Assembly (NCBI GenBank): GCA_016490735.1
Contig: JAEMWC010000134.1
Location: 1,151,001-1,215,000 of the forward strand
Reading direction: 5' to 3'
DNA from: Pachyseris speciosa
Lineage: Eukaryota; Cnidaria; Anthozoa; Scleractinia; Pachyseridae
Length of the DNA stretch: 64,000 nucleotides
Shown: piece by piece, positions 10,809 through 22,397 of the stretch
Layout: every line of letters starts with the position of its first letter
How positions within the stretch are numbered: position 1 is the first letter of the stretch
Translations under genes and position numbers: made by a program
Notes under the pieces: model-generated
Databases searched by the model: none
Told to the model about the DNA's origin: nothing
What the model saw: the letters and a program-made list of their open reading frames with translations, nothing else

Positions 10809-13258
10809 CTTAATTTCTATAGCGCCTATATCACTACCTGTTCTAGGCGCTTTACAACATTACTAAAATGCATTGAGATACAATTTTAAAAAATTACAAC
10901 ATTATAATAGGGATGTGAATGTAGAACTAATAATAACAAGAATAAAAAATAAATGTCTAAAACCAGGGCTCAAAGTTTACTTTTGGCTTTGGGAGCACTT
11001 GAGCTACCAGGTGTAAATTTGTAGGTGCTCTGTCAAAAATTTAGGCGCACAGCCAAAAGTGTTGGGAGCATAGCTTAAAATACTGGTGGCACCAAAAAGC
11101 TTCAGACCTTGTATATAAGTAATCATTTAACAGTATGTTATCTTTATTTCAATCCTTTGTTTGTTCCTTTCAGGCTCTTACTGTACGTTGAAGATAACAA
11201 TAACACTGTTACATTTTTTTTACATCAACCTTCTCCGCAATCTCAATAAGTATTACACTTTGTGTTACGAGTTAAAGATGATATGCAGAAAAATTCCACA
11301 TTCCATTTCCTTTGAAATTAACATGTATACCGTAGAATTCCGAAAGTGCCAGCCGAGTCGTTCCAAAAAAAAAAAACGTAAAGAGTCTGGGATTGAATGG
11401 AAACATCGTTCGGAGCACAGATAAAACATGTACTGGCGCAAGAAAAATGATGTAGCTTTATTATTTAGAGCCTGATTGTGTTATACCTACGTTTTTGTTT
11501 GAATTCATTATTCTAAGCTTCCTTTTCGTGTCTAACCAGTCAGAGTACACGAGGATGATCAGTTAAGTAGCACTGAGCTCAGTCGCACTGAACTCGTGTG
11601 TTTTAGGCGTGCAAGTGCGATCACACATCATTTTTTAGGCGCACAATAAAAAATCTAGTCGCATATGCGACCAGCTGGTCGCAAACTTTGAGCCCTGAAA
11701 ACGCATAAATATACCTACATATGTATAAAATTCATATATAAGTGTGGGAAAAAAATCTATTTACAAATTAAGGAAAAGCCTGGTGAAATAAATAGGTCTT
11801 TAATTGTTTTTTAAAGGAATTCAAAGAATTAGCATTCCTTAAAAAAGCTGGTATGCTGTTCCATAATTTAGGGCCTGCAATGGAAAATCTTCAGCCGCCA
11901 TAAGACTTTAGCTTAGATCTCGGAACATGAAGTAACTTATTCGAGCAAGAACGCAAAGAGTAAGAACTGTTACAAAAACTGAGTAAATTGGATATAACTT
12001 GGGGAGAAACCATTGATAGCCTTATACACTAACAATTAAATTTTATACCTACAGTAATACGGTATTCAACCGGCAACCAATGTAAGTCTATTAAGCTGGG
12101 TGTTATATGTTCATGCTTCTTGGTGAATGTTACAATATGCGCTGCCCTGTTCTGAACTAACTGTAGGCGGTTTAGGAGAAACTTATGTAGACCATACAGA
12201 ATCGCATTACAGTAATCCAAGTTGGTAGTCACGAAAGCATGAATTGCTTCAGTAGATTCTCGATCCAAATATGATCTTATCTTCCCAATATTAGTTAGAT
12301 GAAAATGGCATGACTTTCATATCTTTTTAACGTGATCTTCCATATCATCACAAGGATTAAATATCACTCCAAGATTACGAACAGAAGAGGACGGTCGAAT
12401 AGTTTCATCCCCAACACGAACAAATTCCAAAGAGGGACTGGGCCGATAGCGTGAACTGAGTAGAAGCAGTTCAGTTTTTTCCTCATTTACATGTAGCTTA
12501 AGACCATTAAAAATCATCCAATCATTGATTTCCTGAACGCATGTTTCAATACTAGATTTCGCTGAAGCGAGAAAATCATCGCTCCCCAATTAAATGACAC
12601 ATAAAGCTGAGTATCATCAGCGTAGAGATGATATGTAAGATTGTGTCTCTTTATAATATCACCCACTGGTGAGGTATATAAAACGTATAACAAAGGTCCA
12701 AGAACTGATCCCTGCGGTACACCACAATTAAGTTCACGTAAAGACGATCTTGAAACATTCAATCTGAACAAATTGTGAGCAAGACGATAGGTAAGATGCA
12801 AACCATTCTTGTACGGAACCTGTAATGCCATAACGTTGAGACAAGCTATTCACTCAGTAGTATTTCATGGGACACAGTATCAAAAGCAGCAGATAAATCT
12901 AACATAAGTAGAACAACAGCCCTACCGCTGTCGATTGCATGAAGAATATCATCTTGTACCTTCACAATAACACTTTTCAGTAGAATGATGTACTTTATAA
13001 GCTGACTGAAAGGTCTCGTGTAGGTTGTTATTCATCAGGTAATTGTTTAGCTGGTGAGCAACACTTTTCTCAATAATCTTCGATAGTGCCTTCAAATTCG
13101 AGATGGGTCTAAAGTTCTTGAATTGTAAAAAGTCTGCATCTGGTTTCTTGAGCAAAGGTGATAATACTGCAGATTTGAGACACATAGGGACGCAGCCTTC
13201 ACGAAGAGAGAGGTTGACAATGTTAGTAATAGTAGGCAGCAATAGGTCAGTACATTGT
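10807..13258 (-). mobile_element. 5'-truncated L2/CR1-like LINE, decayed, with nested element
   Basis: Minus-strand frames at 12029-12268, 12317-12589, 12514-12831 and 12949-13258 give successive pieces of a reverse transcriptase ORF, including [43 protein letters not shown] and LDYCNAILYG. Frameshifts and stops separate them. The 3' end has the TAGGCGC...ATAGCGC-type tail and an ATT microsatellite. A CAGGG-type element (10964-11697) is nested in the 3' region. The 5' side stops at a TTAA element at 13259 and no further RT follows. Confidence 0.8.
10964..11697. mobile_element. hAT-like non-autonomous element, TIR CAGGGCTCAAAGTTT
   Basis: 15-bp perfect TIRs (CAGGGCTCAAAGTTT and AAACTTTGAGCCCTG) flanked by a 5-bp duplication AAAAC at 10959-10963 and 11698-11702. 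It has no transposase frame, and is inserted in the LINE 3' region. Confidence 0.8.
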
Positions 13259-14279
13259 TTAACCCATTGGCACCCGTGCCGGCCAAAACCGGCCGTAAAA
13301 AACTCCCATGCTTCAAAACATTGCAACTCTCTCAATCACACGAATATTGCCTTAACTGTTAGTTGTGAGCACGAAATGGAATGCCCTTTAAATTTGGATA
13401 TCCAATAAATGCAAGAAACGTAGCGATTTTTACCAAATATGGCCTTTTGAGTTTGGACAAGAACGAAACTGGCCGTTTTTAACGTCAAAGAGAAACAACA
13501 AAAATGCCCCTTTTTGCCTTCACGTTTTTTAGGGAAATCATCGTCGAAAAACCAAAATTCAACCATCATAACGAAATTCAGTCCTTTTCTAGCTTAGAAA
13601 TGACTTTTTTTGTTCATATTCTTCTCCCGAGCGTAGATACAGCCTTTTGTTCCAGTGCATTCGGGCCTTCCCGACATTTTCAACATCTTGAGCGCATTGC
13701 ATGCTGGGAACTAACGAGAATTTTTGACAGCGCCCGTTCCTTCCCCCAATTCTTTCACATATAAACTAAGTCTACAGCCACTCCGACCTACCGCCAAAAT
13801 TTCCTGCTCGTGGTCATCTTTAGTACACAGAAATTCCAAAATATGTGGCGGTGGGTCGAGAAATTCATCAATAGTCGAGTCCCAAAGGTACTAAGTGTTC
13901 GACCGGCCAAATTCCCAGTTCGTCGAGTAACAAGCCAAATTCAACAACAAAGTACATCACCTTGCTCGATTCTTTGAGAAAGTGGACTCTTAGCTACCGT
14001 CACGCTTAATGATGCTCATCAGGCAGCCGCTAAAGATGAAAAATGGCTGTAAATTTAGCAGAAATCGCAAGCAAACCGAACTTGGGCCATTGTTGTCGCT
14101 TCACGGATAAAAAATAGCTACGTCAAAATGACGTTTTCAGAAACCTTGAGCCTCCAGTGCCTTAGGACAGCACCACTTTTCCCTGGTAGTTCAAATAAAG
14201 AGTCACGAATTGCTATTCATCGTTTATAGGTGGAAAATCACTCCGAAAATGTAAAAACCTGCGGTAGTCAATGGGTTAA
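13259..14279. mobile_element. TTAA-flanked non-autonomous DNA transposon
   Basis: Begins TTAACCCATTGGCACC and ends GTAGTCAATGGGTTAA, so TTAA flanks both ends and the inner TIR starts CCCATTG. TTAA duplication with CCC-starting termini fits piggyBac- or Kolobok-type elements. The open frame at 13504-13764 resembles nothing I know. It abuts the truncated LINE. Confidence 0.75.
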
Positions 14280-14882
14280 GATTTGCATACATCTAATTCA
14301 AGATTTGAATATACATATCAAGAAAATCTTGATATACATGTATGTAATGTAATCTTGACATAGATATACAAAACTTGAAAATATAGATATACATTTGTAT
14401 TGCCCCTTTTGGACAAGCATATACAGCCTTATTCAGGGTTGTTGCCCACTGGGGTAGAAAAAATTCCGACTTTTCACTGATCACAAACCAATTTTTACTG
14501 ACTATCCAAGACAAATCCTTGGCAATGAAGCCACAAAAGTTAATTCCTTTGCAGGACTTTTTACAAATGATAAAATATCTTTACTAACAAGGAATCTTCT
14601 TTCCAAACCTAGTGATTAGCAAAGAGTAAAATTCCCTGATTTTTCACTGACTTTCAGGTGAAATTCAGAATTTCCCTAAACTGATGCACAATTCTATAGC
14701 TTTTCACTAACCTCGTATCTGTTTTTACATGTGGTAACCATGCCATTAATTTTAACATAAAACAAAGGAGATAAAAAATGAGCTGCAAAGCTCACGTTAC
14801 TCTCTAAGTTACTAACCGTCACAATTGCTCCTTAATCATTTACCTCTAGCATCTTAAGAGTGTACAGTGTAAATGTACATAC
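14280..14882. other. Non-coding stretch, no gene seen
   Basis: AT-rich sequence with short repeated phrases such as TTTTTCACTGA. It is part of the intron after the last visible BSDC1 exon. I looked here for the missing half of the BSD domain and did not find it. Confidence 0.5.
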
Positions 14883-17800
14883 CAGCTTGGCGTAGAGGGC
14901 TCTGATTTCAGGTACATTAACAAGTAGCTCTGATATTTCTCCTTTGTGTTGTTCAGGATCAAATGTTTTACACCAGTCTTCATACATTCCAAGGTGACCT
15001 AAAAAGAATCAGAACACTTCAACAAGACTTATGTGAGTGGATCAGTTTGCCAGTACCAGGTAAATTGGCCACTGCAAAAAAAGTGCAGTATGTGTAATTC
15101 TATATACAAAGAGTCACCCAACATTGCATCAAGGTTTTGTTTTCACTGCTTCATCAGGAAGATGGTTCAGAAATATGTAACATGCACAAAAAGGGCCACT
15201 TTATTTTACTTGAAAAATGTTCTGTTGCCAGCATTAATACCATCTTTTCACAGGTGATGTGAGAGCTGGCATTTAAGTCACAGGAAAACAATGTACCATG
15301 CCACTAACAGAACTCCTGATTAATGAAGCAATATCACTCTGTGATGCTAAAATAATGACAGAGGCCTTCAAAATCATTTTCCAAAAAAAGTTAAACTTAG
15401 TTCTTACAGTATCAGGATACCTGGATTTTGGCTGGAAATTGAAAATATGACATTTCACATGATTCAAATCAGGAAGACTAGACAGGCCATCTGATAGGGT
15501 GCGATAAAAAATCAGAAATTGTGCGATATTTTTAAGGTAAATTGTGCGATAACAAAGGACTATTATGCAGTAAATTATGCGATTTTTTCCTAAACTATTT
15601 CAAGCTTGTTTTTCTAGGATTCTGAGAAAGAAAACCACTTTTAAGCTGCTCTAATGATGATTTTTACATCAAAGAACAAAAAATAAGCAATTATGAGTGA
15701 ATTGGGATAAAAAGTTAATGATGATTTTCTTAGAAATACAACATGATAGAAATGCATATAACATCAAATGGAAACTCGGAAAAAAAAAATTCCAAGTTCC
15801 AGATGGGATTTGAACCCACGACCCTCCGGGATCTAGACGGACGCAATTACTACGTTACACAACGAACAAAACATCAGTCCATCATCCATGTGGAACGTAC
15901 CGGTGGCGTATTTTTCTGCTCTGTCTTTGGCAGTCAAATTTGAAGGAAGGTGAGATTTGGTTTTCCCAGTAGTTGAACACAAAGGAACAGCGGGTGTTTT
16001 CACTATAAACTTGTCCATTAGGACGTCGGCGATGTAAGTGAAGCTTACATTTTGTTGTCAAACAACGCTTCCCTGATATTAATTTCGCTCATTTCCGATT
16101 ACCACGTACTTGGAACGAAGAAGGATCGTACGTCATGGATTTATATCAGCAATTCTGATAGGCTAACTCAGAGAAAAGAATTGTTTACGTTGTGCCAAAT
16201 TATAGGCAATTCTTTAAGAATGAAAAAACTGGCACCAGGCCCCGGACCTGCGAAAATAACGCCTTGAACTACGATTGTCCGTGAAATCGATGGCTTTGGA
16301 ACGTTTCTTGGGCTTTTTCGAAGGTAAATCGTCTTGAAACTAAGTGCAGACGCAGAATTTTTTTTCAGGGAAAGCATTTATTTAGGTTTATTTTTTAAGA
16401 ATTGTGCGAGTTTTTGTGAATTAAGCGATATTTTATAAATTGTGTGATCGGATGCGATTTGCGGTCAATTGTACGAAATCGCACCATCGCGTAATATCAG
16501 ATGGCCTGACTAGAAAGACCAATTTGCAAAAAAAAAAAAAAAAAAAAAAAATGGGAAGAAAAGCCATTTTACTTCTTAAAATAATTCCAAAAAAAACTAT
16601 TTTGTAACGCCGTTATGGCTAATCATGCATTGACAAGTTTCTGTCATCACTAAAAAAATGGAAAAATTGCAGACACCTTTCACGCGAAGTGTGAGGAAAC
16701 ATTTCCAGTGTTAACTGTGTTGCTCTGATTACTCATGGGGAAATAAACATGATTAAGACAAAGCCTAGAATTTCGGTTTCTCTCTTAATAATTGAAGGGG
16801 TGCATGGAATAAAGCTGACTATTTTGTAGAATCCAATGCCAAAATTAAAATTAAGACAAAGAAAACACAATATATAAATTGAAGGGGTGTGTGGAAAAAA
16901 GCACTTAGTGACATCTGATCAGCCATTAGATTCTCATTCAAACTGCCTTTTACTTGCTTGTAACACAAAGAGAGAATTTCACTGAACATCAAGGGTCTCT
17001 TTGTGTTACAAGCAAGTAAAAGGCAGTTTGAATGAGAATCTAATGGCTGATCAGATGTCACTAAGGGCTTTTTTCCACACACCCCTTCAATTTATATATT
17101 GTGTTTTCTTTGTCTTAATTTTAATTTTGGCATTGGATTCTACAAATACTAAGCTTTCAGAAAATGTATAGGTTCCAGGGTTTTCTCTCCAAGCACAGGT
17201 GTAAATGGTTTTTCTATTTCTAACCATGGTCATTATAGGTATCCTGATACCTTAATAATAATATTAATTTTATGAAGCTTCCAAAACAACATACTGTACT
17301 TACCATCTGGTTCTGAACAAAATGTGGCTGGGTCTATCTGAATTTCATGCAGTCTAGCCTAATAAAAGTATTAGTAAATGTAGTAATTAAAAGGACAGGT
17401 AACTGAGTGAATACCTACATGTATGATATTAAAACCACAGAGGGTTTCCTAAGGCTGTCATTAGAAGCCGGCAACCGGCTTTTATAGCTGGCTACTAAAG
17501 TAAAATCAGCCAGCTACTCTCATTCTGAAAATGAGTAAAACATAACAGCTATAGGAAGAATTGCCAGATTTTTGACCAGCTACTTTCTCTGAGAAACCAT
17601 CTTATGAAAACCTTCATGACAGCCCTGGTTTCCATTTGTGCCCCTTGAAATCATAAGATTGTACAAAGAAATGGAAGAAATACATGTAGTTTGTACTACA
17701 GGTATTGTGCAGGACAAGGTAATGTAAATTGAATACCTGCATTCTATCAAAGACTGGCTCTGGAGCATCAGAGGCAACTGAAGCAGCAGCAGTAGCAACA

Positions 17801-20092
17801 TGAGAGATGTTCTCTCTTAAGCTGGTGGACAAGGTTCCAAGAAATTTGGATACACCTAACGAAGAAAAAAGAACTTGAACTACATTGTATCATCTTACAC
17901 TTAACAGGGGGGCGATTGCTTCTTGGAACATTATATTCATCATACTTTTAACATGAATGTGTAACTTAATGGTATGTACCTTGTTTAAAACGAGCTGATG
18001 TTCCTTCTGGCTCCTCCTCCTCAACCTGATAAGTGATTAATACCAATTGATTAACTAATTGAGCTTCGAAACAGAATTGCATTTGCTTTGCTTTTGCATT
18101 GCTTTGCTCTGTGATTGGCCAGCAAAACTTGCACCACTTTCTCAACCAAGGAGAAGCAAAACCAAAACTAGTCCTGGACTTGCACATGCACATTTTCCCA
18201 TGCTTTACTCCTGTTACGTGTAATTGCTTCGAATCCTGATTGGCTCATTCTGCCATATGCCTCTGTTGTAATTGGCTGAAGTAATTACTTTAAATTTGGT
18301 TTTACAACACTCAATTCAAAACTGCACTGTAATTGATTAATCCTAATTAATCCTACTTGTGTCCAAATGAAGGCTTATAGATATTTGTATCAAGTTACAC
18401 GTACATGTAGATGTATTTGATGTTGATCTTTTAATTTCTGGTAACACTAAATAAGGCAGTGACAAAAGCCTTTTCTATTCATTTTCCTCCCCACAACAAA
18501 AATGAGAAAGTGGGCCAAAAAGTAGTTGTCTAATCCAAGTACCTTGAGGCTTTCTTTGACAGCAGTTGCAGTATCAGCTACCACAGTTGATGTGTCATGT
18601 TGGATGGTACAAACAAATTCAGACAGATCATTTTTCACCATACTCATAGCTTCAGCAGACTGACAATAATAACACAAGCAATGATTAACACAGGGGCTCA
18701 TTTATATAATTATCAAATAATTTCATATTAAAATTAAATATGATAGTGAGCTCTACAAGATCCTATAAAGAAGTATAGTTCATCTTTTTAAGCCCGGGCC
18801 AAACAGACTCGTAAGTAGTTGTAAGTAGACGCAAGCTGAACTTGCGGAGAGACTTGTGTGTGGCCAAACGGACTCACAAGTATCCTTGCAATTACACGCA
18901 AGTCGAAAAAAAAAACCCGCATTTTACTGGCTAACAAGTTTTTATAACAATGAATGGTTGTCACTCAACTTGCATTGACTTAGGTAGGGTCATTAGGGTG
19001 GCCAAATGCTGAAAACACTTGTGTCAAATTGCATGCAAATTGTGATCTTGAGCAAAGTGAGCCCAAGTCATCGTAAGTCAATGCAAGTGCACGCAAGCCC
19101 TGGCCAAACGGACATGCAAGTAGACCAAAGTTTTCAACTTGCATCTACTTGCATGTCCATTTGGCCAGGGCTTTATTACCTATTGACTGAGTTTTATTTG
19201 TTAATAATAGGATGCTGCTTTTACATCTCACTACTGAGTTGACATCTAACGTGTTGCTCCAGAAAATGACCATATGCCCCCCACCAAAGAGGGGTTTTGA
19301 GTAGAACCCCCACCCCCTGAAAATTCCAGTTTAGTTTTAGACCTTCCTTTGGAATTTCCATGCAGTGACACTCCTTGGGATGAGTATAGATACTTTATAG
19401 AAAAAACACAAGACACTGAAGATCCACTTATGGATGCTTCCTGATCAGCATGCCTCAAATGCAGAGAATCAGTTGTACCTTCAGCTGCATACACATACTA
19501 GAACGTTAAGCAGATCGATCTGCCAACTGTACATGGGAATGCATGCCTACATGGTATTCAGGTATGGAAGATTTGGTTGCATCTGAGAAACTGACTGACA
19601 GTCAGACAGTGAGTGAGCCATGGCAGACAAATAAATGAGGATCACTGTCTTCGTTTTGTGTAAAAATAGGCCTTACCTAAACGGATGTTTCAACATGTAG
19701 CTGGAAAAATATCCATGCCAGTAATTATAAACTTATAATATCCGTACGTTTGATGCATTGTTTAGTTCTTCTAGTTTTCAATAAATTTGACAAAAGGGAA
19801 ATTAGGACTTTTCTTCAATTCTTATCTTGGATGTGAAAATGAAATAGTTATTAAGCCTAAAGCTAGTGTTTCTAATATATCAACTCATCATGATCAAGTT
19901 ACCTTGTTGCGAACATTTGCGAGGAATTCCGTACCCCACGCACCCCACCAACCAGCACCTCCGCTATAAAAACAAACAAGATCCAGCATTTTAGAAAAAT
20001 GTACAATATGAGCAGCGAAGTCATCCTCACTGAGTGCAATAAATAACTTTTTAACGGTGAATTATATCATTCACGTACCTTTCTTCGGCCAT
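14883..20092 (-). CDS. BSDC1: BSD domain-containing protein 1, first seven coding exons (176 aa, 3' end missing)
   Basis: Exons: 20092-20079, 19963-19903, 18659-18543, 18025-17980, 17855-17737, 17358-17304, 14998-14883, all joined in frame. The protein starts MAEESGGAGWWGAWG, continues with an acidic/alanine-rich coiled region (SAEAMSMVKNDLSEFV), then RLHEIQIDPATFCSEPDG and the start of the BSD domain (HKGEISELLVNVPEIRALY). This order matches animal BSDC1. The BSD domain is cut after ALYAKL at a good donor site, and its FW-containing second half is absent from the window. The rest of the gene should lie at lower coordinates, possibly beyond position 1. In that case the large transposon and LINE would sit in a BSDC1 intron (inference). 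BSDC1 function is poorly known; BSD domains occur in TFIIH p62 and synapse-associated proteins. Confidence 0.85.
15483..16508. mobile_element. TIR element CAGGCCATCTGATA with 6-bp duplication, in a BSDC1 intron
   Basis: Starts CAGGCCATCTGATA and ends TATCAGATGGCCTG, flanked by ACTAGA at 15477-15482 and 16509-16514. It contains subterminal repeats of the phrase GTGCGAT and no transposase frame. It also carries a tRNA-like segment (see 15795-15870). The CAG...CTG ends resemble hAT elements. Confidence 0.8.
15795..15870 (-). repeat. tRNA-like segment (SINE head or tRNA pseudogene)
   Basis: On the minus strand, CGTGGGTTCAAATCCCATCT forms a T-arm with a B box close to GGTTCAAATCC. An A box is not convincing. 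Best read as a captured tRNA-derived SINE piece inside the 15483-16508 element, not a tRNA gene. Confidence 0.45.
16823..17147. repeat. 325-bp near-perfect palindrome
   Basis: The left arm 16823-16974 and right arm 16996-17147 are about 152 bp each and inverse complements, with only one or two mismatches seen. The loop is about 21 nt. It lies in a BSDC1 intron, so the transcript would carry a very long hairpin. No coding content. Confidence 0.9.
17450..17627. mobile_element. Short hAT-like MITE
   Basis: Ends TAAGGCTGTCAT and ATGACAGCCCTG, with inner GGCTGTCAT matching exactly. It is flanked by GTTTCC at 17444-17449 and 17628-17633. The left end looks like a mutated CAGGG. Confidence 0.65.
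18056..18327. mobile_element. Degenerate copy of the MITE at 53542-53816
   Basis: Shares ordered blocks with the intact copy: CTGTGATTGGCCAGCAAAA, a CATATTTTCCC-like centre, AATTGCTTCGAATCCTGATTGG and GGTTTTACAACACTCA near the end. It spans a BSDC1 intron and has lost precise termini. Confidence 0.55.
18791..19172. mobile_element. PIF/Harbinger-like MITE
   Basis: Ends AGCCCGGGCCAAACAGAC and GTCCATTTGGCCAGGGCT are imperfect inverse complements. It is flanked by TTA at 18788-18790 and 19173-19175, as expected for Harbinger. The interior repeats the phrase CAAGTGCACGCAAG and variants. Confidence 0.65.
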
Positions 20093-20189
20093 ATTTATGA
20101 AATGGTGGTATACGTCATTATAAGCGGTTACCAAGCCTAGTTTCGTGCATCATGTAAGGCGCCTAAAATACCTTCCCAGTTCGCTAACC

Positions 20190-20560
20190 GGGGCTGGGGA
20201 CTCTCCCTATAATGGCCCGAAAGGGGTGCGTTTTTCACGCTTAAAGTAAATGAAAGGGTAGGGATTTCAGGAGTCGAAGTACTGATGAAAGGGTAGGGAA
20301 ATCTGTCATTGGGGTATTTTAAAAGGGCCTTTTGTTAAGACATTTCGAACACACATACTTTATGACTGTACTGTTTTAATTTATTGAACTCTACATGAAA
20401 ATAACAAGAAGACTTCCTGTTTTAGGTATACGAAAGGGGTGCTATTTGTCAATGGAAAGTATACGAAAGGGGTACCTTTTCCGTCAAAAATGTATATAAA
20501 AGGGTAAGGACTCGGACCTCGGGGCGGAGCCTCCCCGTATTAAACCTGACCGGCGACAAA
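20190..20560. repeat. Diverged repeat with GGG-rich ends
   Basis: Starts near GGGGCTGGGGACTCTCCC and ends near GGCGGAGCCTCCCCG, which are loosely inverse. The interior repeats GAAAGGGGT/GAAAGGGTAGGG several times. Probably a decayed MITE. Confidence 0.4.
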
Positions 20561-21384
20561 ATGGTCCAAAAATGCTCTTTTGGGTACAAAATAGTTGTTG
20601 TTTTGGTACAGTTTTAACACACGAAAGGTTGACTTTTGAATAACTTGAAAAATAAAAACGACATAAGGCGGTTTGTTTCACTTGTCACTAAATGCTATTC
20701 AGAGTCTTTTTGAAATAATCGAATCAGAAAATAACCCAGAAGCCGTTCAACAATCAGTAATACGGGTTGTTAGGTCCGAACCATGACGCAAAAGCTCGAG
20801 TCAATAACCCTACGGAAAGAAAGCGCAATCCTGAAGTGTTTGTTTGTTTGTCGTACCAGTGTTTGCTCTCTCTTTTCTTGTCATGTGAAGAGGGCAAAGT
20901 TATTTGCTTTAAACAAAGTACCTTGAAGAGCCTGCATGGCCAGTACTAAAACGGGCGGCAAGCCGGGAATTGGGCGCAGCCACCGCATTGTACGAACACT
21001 AGATTTCCCTCTTCCCTTTGCGCGTTCTAGTTCTTGCCACGCAATGGACAATATTTGATATCTGTTGGATATCTGAACATTTTGTTAGCTGTTTTTATTT
21101 TATCATTTTTTTTATTGAATGACTCAGAGTCCACGTAGTCCAGTACCGTCAAACTTGCTATGCTAATCATTATACAGTGTATACCATGGTACCATTTCAT
21201 TAGCTTTCATTTCTAACTCATTCCGAAAAAATACTCATGCGTACTGATCCAAAAACAAAAACACCTGAAATTATAGATAATATTTATACGCCTTTCGCTT
21301 ATTGTAAAAACGTTTTAAAAAATTATAAAACAAAATGAAATAGGTCTGGATACTAGGAGGCATGTTATAATTTTAAGAAAATAC

Positions 21385-21442
21385 ACGACGAACGTTTTTG
21401 ATTTTAAAAAACATGTTTCGACAGTTCTTCTGTCATCTTCAG
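21385..21442 (-). ncRNA. Hammerhead ribozyme-like motif
   Basis: The minus strand reads CTGAAGA, then a 5-bp stem GACAG/CTGTC with an AAGAA loop, then GAAAC, an A/T-rich arm with partial pairing, and GTC. This is the order CUGANGA - stem II - GAAA - stem III - UH. Stem I is weak and stem III imperfect, so activity is doubtful. Such motifs are known from Penelope-like retroelements. Confidence 0.35.
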
Positions 21443-21578
21443 TTTAAATTACACAAAGTACAAAGTTGAATTTAAAGAATGTCAGTCGGATTTTTTTTGC
21501 TAAAAATTCAACTTTGTACTTTGTGTAATTTTACTGAAGATGACAGAAGAACTGTAGAAACATGTTTTTTAAACTGAT
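21398..21578. repeat. Inverted repeat with hammerhead-like cores
   Basis: Arms of about 70 bp (21405-21473 and 21503-21574) separated by about 30 nt. Each arm, read outward, contains CTGAAGATGACAGAAGAACT followed by a GAAAC box. Confidence 0.8.
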
Positions 21579-21588
21579 AAAAAACGTC
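21534..21588 (+). ncRNA. Hammerhead ribozyme-like motif
   Basis: Plus-strand counterpart: CTGAAGA at 21534, stem ACAG/CTGT, GAAAC at 21557-21561, a T6/A6 arm and GTC at 21586-21588. Same limits as the minus copy. Confidence 0.35.
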
Positions 21589-22397
21589 ATGAAATAGAGA
21601 ATAAAAAAGTTTTCACGTAAATAATAAAATTAATTCATTCAATCAGCTCATTACAAAATAAATAGGAACTAATTAGGAGAGAGCTCCATGTTTGGTCCGT
21701 GGCTATGCACCGCTAACCAACTGAAATTACAATGCAGTCATGAAACAATCTTGTCAATTTATTGCACACCATTTTGGCGAGTGTCGATCACGAGCAAAGC
21801 TTTTCCACGGCTACGTGTTATCAATCTTCTTGTCATGGGTTGTTTCATCATCTCACAAGGCATGTTGGCCATATGGGTTTTTTCTTTTTTGGAAAAAGTC
21901 ATTTTACTGTGGTGCATGGAAAAAAATCCCATTTTTCTGCTTCATAAGGTAAGTAGTATATTAAAAATTGTAACTACTGCATAACACTGCTGAATACTAA
22001 ATTATGCCTTTGTGTCCGTCAGTGTAGTTTTCAGCTTAGAGGTTTTAAGATAATTTGAAGAAACACATTTACGAATTTTATTCATTGATTACATCCCTCC
22101 CCCTTCCACGAAGATATCCAAAGCCCGATATTTCGCCTTACCAGCAGGCTACAAACTGATTTTAATAGCCAGCAAATTTGGCGAGTCTTTATACCGCCCG
22201 AAAAGGCAATTTCGGAGAAGCGCAACATCAGTACAAATACTTGTCGTATCAGAATGAGGAAGAGTCCAAGATATTTGAGGTGTTATGCGAATTATTCGTC
22301 CCTTACTGACGACTCTGTCGAAGAATCGTCATCTCCAGCAGAAACTCCAACAGAAAACGTCTGATTACAGATGGACAGCCGAAGAACTTTTTCTATT

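Larger units (their letters stand above)
20093..22397. other. Intergenic region between BSDC1 start and protease 3' end
   Basis: Holds the presumed BSDC1 promoter (just above 20092), a diverged repeat at about 20190-20560 and a hairpin at 21398-21578. TTTATT at 22077-22082 can be the poly(A) signal of the minus-strand protease. No other gene is seen. Confidence 0.6.
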
